Shown in pieces: positions 7,939 to 15,412 of a stretch of DNA of 50,942 bases. Under the pieces are notes generated by a model that saw only the letters and a list, made by a program, of their open reading frames with translations, did no database searches and was not told where the DNA came from. This DNA comes from an uncultured Eubacterium sp. (GTDB lineage Bacteria; Bacillota; Clostridia; Oscillospirales; Acutalibacteraceae), in the NCBI GenBank assembly GCA_910584985.1, contig CAJUDJ010000012.1, positions 1 to 50,942 of the forward strand. The letters run 5' to 3'. Position numbers and translations under genes: made by a program. The stretch's first letter is position 1; every line of letters begins with the position of its first letter.

Positions 7939-8781
7939 TTATTCCTCCAGCTTTTTCTTTATAAACAGAACACATTCTTCTGTATTTAAAATTGTATTAT
8001 CGCTTTCAAGACCTGCCCTGTATACCAGTTCCGTTGCCTGCGGAACATCCAGCCCCATTGCCTTGATTTCATCAACACGGGCAAAAACCTTTTCCGGCTC
8101 ATCATCCGCTTGTATTTCCCCGGAATCAATTACAATCACCCTGTCAGCTTCAACAGCCTCGTCCATATAATGTGTTATAAGAACAATGGTTATTCCCTCG
8201 CTGTTAAGCATTTTTATAGTTTCCATAACCTCTCTGCGGCCGCTCGGATCAAGCATAGCAGTGGGTTCATCAAGCACAATGCACTGTGGCTTCATTGCAA
8301 GAATGCCGGCAATGGCAACACGCTGCTTCTGCCCGCCGGAAAGCTTATGCGGTGCTTTTTTGCGCAGTTCATACATACCGACTGTTTTAAGTGCTTCATC
8401 CACCCTTCTGCGGCATTCATCAGACGGTATCCCAAGATTTTCAACACCGAATGCCACATCCTCTTCCACAACCGATGCCACAATCTGATTATCGGGATTC
8501 TGAAAAACCATTCCGACATTTTTGCGGATTTCAAAAATATTCTCTTCACTTGAGGTTGTTATGCCATTCACGGTAACCGTTCCGCTCTGCGGAACAAGAA
8601 TTCCGTTAATCAGCTTGGCAATTGTTGATTTTCCCGAGCCGTTATGGCCGAGCACGGCAACAAAGCTGCCCTTTTCAATTGTAAGATTTAAATTTTTTAT
8701 AATATCTGCCGAAACTTCGTTATTTTCATCATCTTCGGAAAAATAAGAAAAATCAACATGATCAAATCTGATTAATTCCAT
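7939..8781 (-). CDS. ecfA1: ECF transporter ATP-binding protein EcfA1
   Basis: A 280-residue ABC ATPase with Walker A GHNGSGKST (45-53), Q loop QNPDNQ, signature LSGGQKQR (147-154) and Walker B CIVLDEP (about 167-173) followed by an ITHYMDEA switch region. It powers vitamin or micronutrient uptake together with EcfA2 and EcfT. Its first 20 bp overlap the end of the methyltransferase gene upstream, so translation is probably coupled. Confidence 0.93.
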   Translation of the reverse strand: MELIRFDHVDFSYFSEDDENNEVSADIIKNLNLTIEKGSFVAVLGHNGSGKSTIAKLINGILVPQSGTVTVNGITTSSEENIFEIRKNVGMVFQNPDNQIVASVVEEDVAFGVENLGIPSDECRRRVDEALKTVGMYELRKKAPHKLSGGQKQRVAIAGILAMKPQCIVLDEPTAMLDPSGRREVMETIKMLNSEGITIVLITHYMDEAVEADRVIVIDSGEIQADDEPEKVFARVDEIKAMGLDVPQATELVYRAGLESDNTILNTEECVLFIKKKLEE

Positions 8782-9646
8782 TGCTTAACCAAATGGCTGA
8801 TGCGCCGCACGGCAAAACCCCGCCGTTTGATGAAACAGGAAGCCCGATTTCATCTGCATCAACACTGCCGCCCTTTTCTTTAACAATTATATCATCAAGA
8901 ATATATTTCATAACAGAAGCCGAAAGCCCTGTTGTATAGGAATTCAGAAGCACCATAAGCGGTTCATCCGAAAGCACTTCTTTTACAAGCTTTACAAAAT
9001 CATAAAGGCTGTCCTCAAGATGCCAGATTTCGCCCTTCGGCCCTCTGCCGTAGGAAGGAGGATCAAGAATAATAATATCATACTTGTTTCCTCTTCTGAT
9101 TTCACGCTGCACGAATTTTATGCAATCATCAACAATCCAGCGGCACGGCTTATCGCCAAGCCCCGAGGCCTCCATATTTTCCTTTGCCCACAGCGTCATA
9201 CCCTTTGAGGCATCCACATGAACAACAGAAGCGCCTTCCTTAAGGCAGGCAACTGTTGCACCGCCCGTGTAGGCAAAAAGATTAAGCACTTTAACATCAT
9301 TTCTGCCGCTTCTTTTTATGATATTTCTTGTAAAATCCCAGTTTACAGCCTGTTCGGGAAATAAGCCTGTGTGCTTAAAGCCCATGGTTTTTATATTAAA
9401 TACCAAATCCTTGTATTTGATTTGCCACACGGCCGGCATTTTTCTGTAAACATTCCACTGACCGCCGCCTGAACGGGAGCGTTCATATCTTGCATCCGCC
9501 TGAAACCACAGCCCATTCGATTTTTCGCTTTTCCATATCACCTGCGGATCCGGTCTTACAAGAAGCTGTTTTCCCCAGCGTTCCAGCTTTTCACCGCCCG
9601 AACAGTCAATCAGTTCGTAATCTTTCCAATCCTTTGTATATCTCAT
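8762..9646 (-). CDS. Class I SAM-dependent methyltransferase, RlmI/RlmK-like
   Basis: A 294-residue protein resembling the catalytic half of 23S rRNA cytosine methyltransferases. The SAM-binding motif is NLFAYTGGAT (122-131), an acidic residue at Asp145 (VVHVDASKGM) probably binds the ribose, and motif IV is DPPSY (195-199). A basic N-terminal region with RPDPQVIWKS and a beta-rich stretch precede it. No PUA domain of full-length RlmI is present, and the exact target (RNA base and position) cannot be set from sequence. It overlaps the stop of glmM by one base (TGATG) and ecfA1 by 20 bp. Confidence 0.78.
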   Translation of the reverse strand: MRYTKDWKDYELIDCSGGEKLERWGKQLLVRPDPQVIWKSEKSNGLWFQADARYERSRSGGGQWNVYRKMPAVWQIKYKDLVFNIKTMGFKHTGLFPEQAVNWDFTRNIIKRSGRNDVKVLNLFAYTGGATVACLKEGASVVHVDASKGMTLWAKENMEASGLGDKPCRWIVDDCIKFVQREIRRGNKYDIIILDPPSYGRGPKGEIWHLEDSLYDFVKLVKEVLSDEPLMVLLNSYTTGLSASVMKYILDDIIVKEKGGSVDADEIGLPVSSNGGVLPCGASAIWLSNGINQI

Positions 9647-11001
9647 CAGCTGAGTCTTTCCCTAACTACATCGGCAATATAATTGCCGAGATTTGTTATT
9701 TTTTCTATATCTTTGCCCTCAAGCATTACGCGCACAAGCGGTTCTGTGCCAGAAACACGTACAAGCACTCTTCCATCGCCGTGAAGCTCCATTTCAGCCT
9801 CCTGCACAGCAGAAATAATATATTCATCGTTATTATATTTTTTCTTGCCCTCAGGTGTAACCTCAACATTGATAAGCACCTGCGGGTAAACCGTCATAAC
9901 CTTTGCAAGCTCGCCGAGTGCCGCTCCGCTTTTCTTTACCGTTTCAATCAGCTTAACACCCGAAAGCTCGCCATCGCCTGTTGTGGCATAATCCAGAAAA
10001 ATAACATGGCCGCTCTGCTCACCGCCGATATTATATCCGTTTTTAAGCATTCTCTCAAGCACATATCGGTCTCCGACAGCAGTTTTTGCACATTTGATTC
10101 CGTATTCCTCACAAAATTTGAAAAAGCCCATATTGCTCATAACCGTAACCACTGCCGTGTCGTTTTTAAGCTTTCCCTCCTGCTTCATCTGCATTGCACA
10201 CACGGCAATAATTTTATCGCCGTCTATCAGATTTCCGTTTTCATCCACTGCAAGCATTCTGTCTGCATCACCGTCAAATGCAAGGCCCATATCCAGCTTA
10301 TTGGCTTTCACAAATTCCATAAGCTCTTCGGGATGTGTAGAACCGCAGTTTGCATTTATATTTACACCATCAGGCGTATCGGAAAGCATATGGCACTTTG
10401 CGCCAAGGCGTGTGAAAATTTCCTTTGCGCAAACAGAAGCAGAACCGTTTGCTGTGTCAATCGCAATATTCATTCCGTCAAATCTGACTTCACAAGCAGA
10501 AACAACATGCTGAATATAATCCTCCAGCGCTGTTTTGCAAAAGGTTCTTTTGCCGACCGCTCCGCCTGTTTTCATTTCAATTTCTTCTGTATGGTCCAGA
10601 ATAATGGCTTCAATTTCTTCTTCCGTTTCATCCGGAAGCTTATAGCCGTTTCCCTGAAAAATTTTAATTCCGTTATATTCACACGGATTATGCGAAGCAG
10701 AAATCATAACACCCGCCTCACAGCCGTATTCTCCGACAAGATAAGCAATTGCAGGTGTAGGAACCACACCCACCGATATCACATCAACCCCAACAGAGCA
10801 GAAACCTGCCGTAAGTGCCGCCTCCAGCATATCGCCGGATGCCCTTGTGTCCTTGCCTATCATAACCGAAGGCTTTGTATCTGCCGTTCTGTTTTTAATC
10901 AGAATTTCTGCAGCGGCCTTTCCAATCTGCATGGCAAGCTCATTTGTCAAATCCTGATTTGCAATTCCTCTTACACCGTCTGTTCCGAATAATCTTCCCA
11001 C
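9646..11001 (-). CDS. glmM: Phosphoglucosamine mutase
   Basis: Converts glucosamine-6-phosphate to glucosamine-1-phosphate for UDP-GlcNAc and cell-wall synthesis. The 451-residue product shows all four alpha-D-phosphohexomutase motifs: the phosphoserine loop SASHNP (Ser103), metal loop DGDADR (about 240), sugar loop GEQSGH (about 325) and phosphate loop RVSGTEP (about 425). I set a GTG start at 11001, which gives the family N terminus MGRLFGTDGVRG. An AAAGG Shine-Dalgarno sits about 10 nt upstream. The longer TTG-initiated frame (11019) would place that site inside the gene. It lies 27 bp after ruvB. Confidence 0.95.
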   Translation of the reverse strand: MGRLFGTDGVRGIANQDLTNELAMQIGKAAAEILIKNRTADTKPSVMIGKDTRASGDMLEAALTAGFCSVGVDVISVGVVPTPAIAYLVGEYGCEAGVMISASHNPCEYNGIKIFQGNGYKLPDETEEEIEAIILDHTEEIEMKTGGAVGKRTFCKTALEDYIQHVVSACEVRFDGMNIAIDTANGSASVCAKEIFTRLGAKCHMLSDTPDGVNINANCGSTHPEELMEFVKANKLDMGLAFDGDADRMLAVDENGNLIDGDKIIAVCAMQMKQEGKLKNDTAVVTVMSNMGFFKFCEEYGIKCAKTAVGDRYVLERMLKNGYNIGGEQSGHVIFLDYATTGDGELSGVKLIETVKKSGAALGELAKVMTVYPQVLINVEVTPEGKKKYNNDEYIISAVQEAEMELHGDGRVLVRVSGTEPLVRVMLEGKDIEKITNLGNYIADVVRERLS

Positions 11002-11028
11002 TAAAACATAACCTTTCAATATATTATA

Positions 11029-12105
11029 TTATAAAAGCGACTGCTGCCCGTCCTGCTCAAAACCAAGATGCTTATATCCAAGGGCTGTTACACATCTGCC
11101 TCTCGGCGTTCTGCTTAAAAAGCCAATCTGCATAAGATAAGGCTCATAAACATCTTCAATCGTAACTGCTTCTTCACCGATGGCGGCAGCAATGGTTTCC
11201 AGACCGACAGGCCCGCCGTTATAATTTCTTATCATTGTTGTCAGCAGGCGCCTGTCTATTGAATCAAGCCCCAGTTCATCAATTTCCATTCTGTCCAGTG
11301 CATCAGAAGAAGCCTCTTCCGTTATAACACCGTCATATTTCACTTCGGCAAAATCACGGCTTCTTTTCAGCAGCCTGTTTGCGATTCGGGGTGTTCCTCT
11401 TGATCTTGAGGCAATCTGATATGCACCTTTATTATCAATATCTATTCCGAGTATGCCTGCGCTTCTGCGCACAATAGATGCAAGCTCATCGTTTGTATAA
11501 AGCTCCAGCCTTAATATAACACCGAACCGATCACGAAGCGGTGCTGAAAGCTGACCTGCACGGGTTGTTGCACCCACAAGCGTAAAATTCGGCAAATCAA
11601 GCCGGATGGATCTTGCAGAAGGGCCTTTGCCTATAATAATATCAAGCGCTCTGTCTTCCATTGCAGGATACAGAACCTCCTCAACACTTCTGTTCAGGCG
11701 GTGAATTTCATCAATAAACAGCACATCACCCTCCTGAAGGTTCGTAAGCAATGCTGCCAGATCACCCTGCTTTTCAATTGCAGGGCCGCTTGTTATTCTG
11801 ATATTTACGCCCATTTCATTTGCAATTATACCTGCAAGCGTTGTTTTACCGAGCCCGGGCGGGCCGTAAAGCAGCACATGATCCAGCGCTTCTCCCCTTG
11901 CACGGGCAGCCTGAATATACACGGAAAGGTTTTCCTTTGCCTTTTCCTGACCGATATAATCCGTAAGCTCCTTCGGGCGCAGGCTGTTTTCAATATCATT
12001 ATCCGCTTCGGTAAATTCCGTTGAAACTATTCGGTTTTCAAAATCCATTTCGTTCATGGTAATTCCCATAGCCTTTCCAGCTACAAATCGTTTGTTATAA
12101 ATCAT
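11029..12105 (-). CDS. ruvB: Holliday junction branch migration DNA helicase RuvB
   Basis: The AAA+ motor of the RuvAB branch-migration complex, 358 residues. Visible are the N-terminal family stretch NRIVSTEF and SLRPKEL.DYIGQ, Walker A GPPGLGKTT (81-89), Walker B VLFIDEIHRL, sensor ATTRAG, the arginine-finger region, and a C-terminal winged helix ending IGFLSRTPRGR. The ATG at 12105 has AAGG seven bases upstream. Internal ATGs at codons 13, 17 and 20 are possible shorter starts. It is separated from ruvA by about 130 bp of structured sequence, unlike the tight ruvC-ruvA junction. Confidence 0.95.
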   Translation of the reverse strand: MIYNKRFVAGKAMGITMNEMDFENRIVSTEFTEADNDIENSLRPKELTDYIGQEKAKENLSVYIQAARARGEALDHVLLYGPPGLGKTTLAGIIANEMGVNIRITSGPAIEKQGDLAALLTNLQEGDVLFIDEIHRLNRSVEEVLYPAMEDRALDIIIGKGPSARSIRLDLPNFTLVGATTRAGQLSAPLRDRFGVILRLELYTNDELASIVRRSAGILGIDIDNKGAYQIASRSRGTPRIANRLLKRSRDFAEVKYDGVITEEASSDALDRMEIDELGLDSIDRRLLTTMIRNYNGGPVGLETIAAAIGEEAVTIEDVYEPYLMQIGFLSRTPRGRCVTALGYKHLGFEQDGQQSLL

Positions 12106-12110
12106 TCACA

Positions 12111-12219
12111 CGCCTTACTGTAGCCGGACAAGGCGCATAACGGGAATTCAGCCATATCAAAATTGTGCTACAGGCAAATTTTGATGGCAATATAATTTAT
12201 TCAGTGTGATTTTCACACT
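12111..12219. repeat. Inverted repeats between ruvA and ruvB
   Basis: The 130-bp gap holds several stems. These are CGCCTT/AAGGCG (12111-12116 and 12130-12135), CTGTAGC/GCTACAG (12118-12124 and 12167-12173), and ATCAAAATT/AATTTTGAT (12156-12164 and 12177-12185, with outer GCC/GGC). A fourth is AGTGTGA/TCACACT (12203-12209 and 12213-12219). None has a clear U-run. It may be a small repeat insertion or an mRNA processing site. Confidence 0.55.
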
Positions 12220-12235
12220 TTCTCCTGAAAATCAA

Positions 12236-12841
12236 TTAAAGATTTCTTGAAAGCTGTTTTAATCCAAGCCTTATCATTTCATCTGCCGAAAGTGATTTGT
12301 CCATCTGGCCCACAGCCACGGCAGCATCACTTTGGCTGAAGCCAAGCGCCACAAGCGCTGCCACGGCTTCCGAAGCGGCTGATTCCTCGATAATAGAGCC
12401 TGCCGAAACAACAGCTGATGACAGTTCCCCAACAGAAACGCCTGCCATTTTATCCTTAAGCTCCAGAACAATTCTTTCGGCAGTCTTTTTCCCAATACCG
12501 TTTGCCTTTATTATAGCTTTGGTATCACCGGAAGCAATTGCAACGGCAAGTCTGTCCGGTGAAAGCTCCGAAAGCACGGATATTGCCGCCTTGGGCCCAA
12601 CGCCCGAAACCGTTATCAGCAGCTTAAACGATTCCAGCTCCGTTTGTGTTGAAAAGCCGAATAAATCCATTGCATCCTCCCTTACGGAAAGGTATGTAAA
12701 CAGATTAACCTCGCTGCCTTTTTTACCTACTGACTTTGATGTGTTCAGCGAGGTAAAGCATTTAAAGCCCACGCCGCCGCATTCCACAACAACAAACTGT
12801 GCGTCCGCATAAGTCAGAATTCCTTTAATATTGTAAATCAT
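12236..12841 (-). CDS. ruvA: Holliday junction branch migration protein RuvA
   Basis: This 201-residue protein binds four-way DNA junctions and loads RuvB. Domain I is the OB fold (MIYNIKGILTY to about 65), domain II has the paired helix-hairpin-helix motifs (LITVSGVGPK and IIKANGIGKKTAERI), and domain III is the flexible C-terminal three-helix RuvB-binding region (EAVAALVALGFS). I chose the ATG at 12841. Its GAGG Shine-Dalgarno is 8 nt upstream, whereas the in-frame ATG at 12847 would be only 2 nt from it. It starts 5 bp after ruvC. Confidence 0.95.
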   Translation of the reverse strand: MIYNIKGILTYADAQFVVVECGGVGFKCFTSLNTSKSVGKKGSEVNLFTYLSVREDAMDLFGFSTQTELESFKLLITVSGVGPKAAISVLSELSPDRLAVAIASGDTKAIIKANGIGKKTAERIVLELKDKMAGVSVGELSSAVVSAGSIIEESAASEAVAALVALGFSQSDAAVAVGQMDKSLSADEMIRLGLKQLSRNL

Positions 12842-12846
12842 TATCA

Positions 12847-13350
12847 TTACCTCAAAAATTTATTATATACACCAAGCAGGCTTCCGCTTGCGTGGCCATG
12901 GCAGATTGCCATAGCCAGCGCATCTGCCGTATCATCAGGCTTCGGTATTTTTTCAAGATTCAGAATAAGCCTTGTCATTTCCTGCACCTGTTTTTTAACG
13001 GCTCTGCCATACCCTGTAACGGACTGCTTAACCTGAAGCGGTGTATATTCCGCAATCTCCGCTCTGTGAAGCTGTGCCGAAAGCGTGATTACGCCCCTTG
13101 CCTGTGCAACATCAATAACTGTTTTTGCATTATTATTATAGAACAGTTTTTCCATGCTCATAACCTCAGGCTTGTATTTATCAAAAATTAAATTCATTTC
13201 CGTATAAATTGTCTGAAGTCTCAGCGGAAACGGCGTATGCGCATCTGTGGTAATTGCGCCGTAATCTATTACACGGAATTTATTTGCCTTATATTCCAGA
13301 ACGCCCCAGCCTATAATCGCATATCCGGGATCTATGCCAAGAATAATCAT
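12847..13350 (-). CDS. ruvC: Crossover junction endodeoxyribonuclease RuvC
   Basis: This RNase H-fold resolvase cleaves Holliday junctions held by RuvAB. The 167-residue product keeps the acidic catalytic set Asp7 (GIDPG), Glu67 (MSMEKLF), Asp140 and Asp143 (DDTADALA), plus a Lys-rich VKKQVQ helix. It is the first gene of the ruvCAB-led transcription unit, with a promoter at 13383-13411. Confidence 0.95.
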   Translation of the reverse strand: MIILGIDPGYAIIGWGVLEYKANKFRVIDYGAITTDAHTPFPLRLQTIYTEMNLIFDKYKPEVMSMEKLFYNNNAKTVIDVAQARGVITLSAQLHRAEIAEYTPLQVKQSVTGYGRAVKKQVQEMTRLILNLEKIPKPDDTADALAMAICHGHASGSLLGVYNKFLR

Positions 13351-13382
13351 TTATATATACTACTCCATTTTAATTTGCATAA

Positions 13383-13411
13383 ATTATATCATAACAGTTC
13401 TTTATAATCAA
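13383..13411 (-). promoter_or_regulatory. Promoter of the ruvC-led operon
   Basis: On the minus strand TTGATT (13406-13411), a 17-bp spacer and TATAAT (13383-13388) precede ruvC by about 30 nt. It is the only good promoter seen for the long ruvC-to-clpE run, though internal ones are not excluded. Confidence 0.75.
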
Positions 13412-13440
13412 TAATATAATATAAATAATTAATTAACAAA

Positions 13441-13473
13441 AAAAAGAAGCCGGCCTGCAAAATGCAGGTCAGC
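13441..13473 (-). terminator. Terminator after the flavoprotein gene
   Basis: CCTGCA/TGCAGG (13454-13459 and 13463-13468) forms a hairpin, followed on the minus strand by a long T-run (complement of the A-tract at about 13437-13446). It lies just after the stop at 13483 and insulates the ruvC promoter region. Confidence 0.65.
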
Positions 13474-13482
13474 AATAAAAAT

Positions 13483-14031
13483 TCATCCCCTTAACTGATG
13501 AATAAATTTCTGAAGCTCAATATGATTAAAGGTATATTTTCCGATATCGGTATTCGGAATAAGATACCTTGCCGTTACCTCACCGTTCAGAACGGCAAAG
13601 GATTGCTTCAGTGTATTTGTCATATAATCCGAAGCAGCTCTTGCATTTGAACCCGAAACGATAACCGTGCCCACACGCTTGAAATTTTTAATCGGCGGAT
13701 TTGCGCCGCGTTTGAATCTGGCACTGTAATAACACTGAAATCTGTCTATCACTGCCTTGAGCGGTGCAGGAAAAAAGTTGTTATACACAGGTGTAACAAA
13801 TGCTATATAGTCGGCAGCTTCAAAATCCTCAAAAAAGATGTCAAGGTCATGATGGTAGCAGCCGCTGTGATATTCACAGTATTTGCAGTCACTGCACGGC
13901 AGCGGTGAAAGATTAAAGGTGCTGTATTCCTTTATTTCACAGTCAATAAAATACGGTTTAAGCTGCTTAACAAGCTCGGTACAGACACCGTTTTCCCTTG
14001 GAGAACCGTTTATAATCAGAAACTTTTTTAT
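13483..14031 (-). CDS. Iron-sulfur flavoprotein-like NAD(P)H/FMN reductase with an ATA start triplet
   Basis: The continuous frame encodes a 182-residue flavodoxin-fold protein. The N-terminal FLIINGSPRENG is the FMN-phosphate loop, and a compact cysteine cluster CSDCKYCEYHSGC (C-x2-C-x2-C-x5-C, about residues 50-62) fits the Isf-type 4Fe-4S motif. Conserved VTPVYNNFFPAPLKAVIDR follows. No ATG, GTG or TTG exists upstream in frame until a stop. Where MKKFLIINGS should start, the triplet is ATA (14029-14031). A GGGGTGAT Shine-Dalgarno-like element sits just upstream, and a good promoter is present. Either AUA is used or the start codon was lost by a G-to-A change. A GTG at 13788 would give only the last 101 residues. 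Confidence 0.75.
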   Translation of the reverse strand: MKKFLIINGSPRENGVCTELVKQLKPYFIDCEIKEYSTFNLSPLPCSDCKYCEYHSGCYHHDLDIFFEDFEAADYIAFVTPVYNNFFPAPLKAVIDRFQCYYSARFKRGANPPIKNFKRVGTVIVSGSNARAASDYMTNTLKQSFAVLNGEVTARYLIPNTDIGKYTFNHIELQKFIHQLRG

Positions 14032-14079
14032 TTTCCATCACCCCGTCAGCTCATACTTCTGTTTTTAAAAAGCAAATAA

Positions 14080-14108
14080 ATTATATCATATCTTTTTTCG
14101 ACACTCAA
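14080..14108 (-). promoter_or_regulatory. Promoter of the flavoprotein gene
   Basis: Minus-strand TTGAGT (14103-14108), 17-bp spacer, perfect TATAAT (14080-14085), about 50 bp before the ATA start triplet. It lies back to back with the promoter of the plus-strand transporter at 14122-14150. Confidence 0.75.
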
Positions 14109-14121
14109 CTGCAAATTTTTA

Positions 14122-14150
14122 TTGTTTTATCCTTTATTTTATGTTATTAT
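14122..14150 (+). promoter_or_regulatory. Promoter of the cation efflux gene
   Basis: TTGTTT (14122-14127), 17-bp spacer, TATTAT (14145-14150), with AGGAGG upstream of the ATG at 14178. The two divergent -35 elements are only about 13 bp apart, so both genes could share one regulator. Confidence 0.6.
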
Positions 14151-14177
14151 CTTTTATTATAATTCAGGAGGCATATT

Positions 14178-15344
14178 ATGACTGATCTGATTATCAGGCT
14201 GTTTATAAAAAACAGCGGTGAAAACGAATTGAAAACGCGTGAAAAATACGGCACGCTTTCAGGTGCTGTTGGCATTGTGTGCAACATCATACTGTGTATA
14301 TTCAAATTTGTGATCGGAACAGTTTCAAATTCCGTCTCCATCACTGCGGATGCCGTAAATAATCTTTCGGATGCCAGCTCAAATGTGGTAACCATTTTCG
14401 GAGCAAAGCTTGCCGGCAAGCCTGTGGATGACGATCATCCGTTCGGCCACGGCAGAATGGAATATATAAGCGCACTGATTGTTTCCTTTTTCATATTCCT
14501 TATGGGCTTTGAACTCGGAAAAAGCAGCATTGAAAAAATAATAAATCCCGAAGAGGTTAAATTCAGCATTTTTTCGCTTATTGTTCTTCTGGTTTCCATT
14601 GCAATAAAGCTCTGGATGGCGTTTTTTAACGGAAAGCTTTTCAGAATAACAAACAATGTAAATATGAAAGCAGTTAAGCAGGACAGTCTGAACGACTGCA
14701 TCGCAACCGCCGCAACAGTTATTGCATTGCTGATTTCCGCCTTTACCCCATTCAAGCGTGCAGACGGAATCATGGGTGTTATTGTTGCTGTTATTGTAAT
14801 TATTGCAGGAATCGGCATCGTGAAAGATATTATCAGTAATCTTCTGGGAAAAGCACCCGATCCCAAGCTTGTTCAGAACATTGAAGACATCATGCTTGCC
14901 GAAAAGGATATTGCCGGTGTGCACGATTTGATTGTGCATGATTACGGACCGGGCAGAATCATTGCATCAGCCCACGCAGAAGTGCCCTGCAATGCCGATG
15001 TTATAAGGCTGCACGATATGATAGACAATGTTGAAAAACGAATCAGCAAAAATCTGAATATCATGATGTGTATTCATATGGACCCTGTTGTTGTGGACGA
15101 TGAAAAAATAAATTCCTACAGGGAAATCTCCGCTGAAATCATCAGCGGGTATGACAGCAGCTTTTCTTTTCATGATTTCAGAGTGGTCGAGGGAAAAACA
15201 CACACCAATTTTATTTTTGATCTTGTTATTCCGCACCGATATAAAAAAGAAAACAGCCAAATACTGAAAGAATTAAGAAAGCTTTTCAGAGAAAAGCATC
15301 CCGATGTAAATATCGTAGTAACCATTGAACACAGCTTTGTATAA
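14178..15344 (+). CDS. Cation diffusion facilitator transporter, manganese-type site
   Basis: A 388-residue CDF family metal/proton antiporter with six predicted membrane helices in residues 25-225 and a cytoplasmic C-terminal domain. The transport site reads Asn61-x3-Asp65 in helix 2 (ADAVNNLSD) and Asp169-x3-Asp173 in helix 5 (KQDSLND). Zinc CDFs normally have His/Asp at these places. The N-D/D-D set matches the MntE manganese exporters described in streptococci, so Mn(II) efflux is the best guess. HPFGHGR is conserved. The C-terminal domain is longer than in short CDFs and retains His residues (SAHAEV, MCIHMD). It has its own promoter and a strong terminator downstream. Confidence 0.88.
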   Translation: MTDLIIRLFIKNSGENELKTREKYGTLSGAVGIVCNIILCIFKFVIGTVSNSVSITADAVNNLSDASSNVVTIFGAKLAGKPVDDDHPFGHGRMEYISALIVSFFIFLMGFELGKSSIEKIINPEEVKFSIFSLIVLLVSIAIKLWMAFFNGKLFRITNNVNMKAVKQDSLNDCIATAATVIALLISAFTPFKRADGIMGVIVAVIVIIAGIGIVKDIISNLLGKAPDPKLVQNIEDIMLAEKDIAGVHDLIVHDYGPGRIIASAHAEVPCNADVIRLHDMIDNVEKRISKNLNIMMCIHMDPVVVDDEKINSYREISAEIISGYDSSFSFHDFRVVEGKTHTNFIFDLVIPHRYKKENSQILKELRKLFREKHPDVNIVVTIEHSFV

Positions 15345-15374
15345 CAGCGGGCAGAACGGATTTCCGCCCGTTAC

Positions 15375-15410
15375 ATAAAAAACGAACAGCAACCGCTGTT
15401 CGTTTTTTAT
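15375..15410. terminator. Bidirectional terminator
   Basis: A 16-bp perfect inverted repeat (ATAAAAAACGAACAGC and its complement, 4-nt AACC loop) with A and T tracts on both sides. It sits between the convergent CDF (+) and MFS (-) genes and can stop both. Confidence 0.9.
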
Positions 15411-15412
15411 GT

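Noticed and set aside
9490..10992. Long plus-strand frame (500 codons) opposite glmM and the methyltransferase
   Set aside because: It is fully antisense to two clear genes, rich in Cys, His and Arg from reversed codons, and has no ribosome site.
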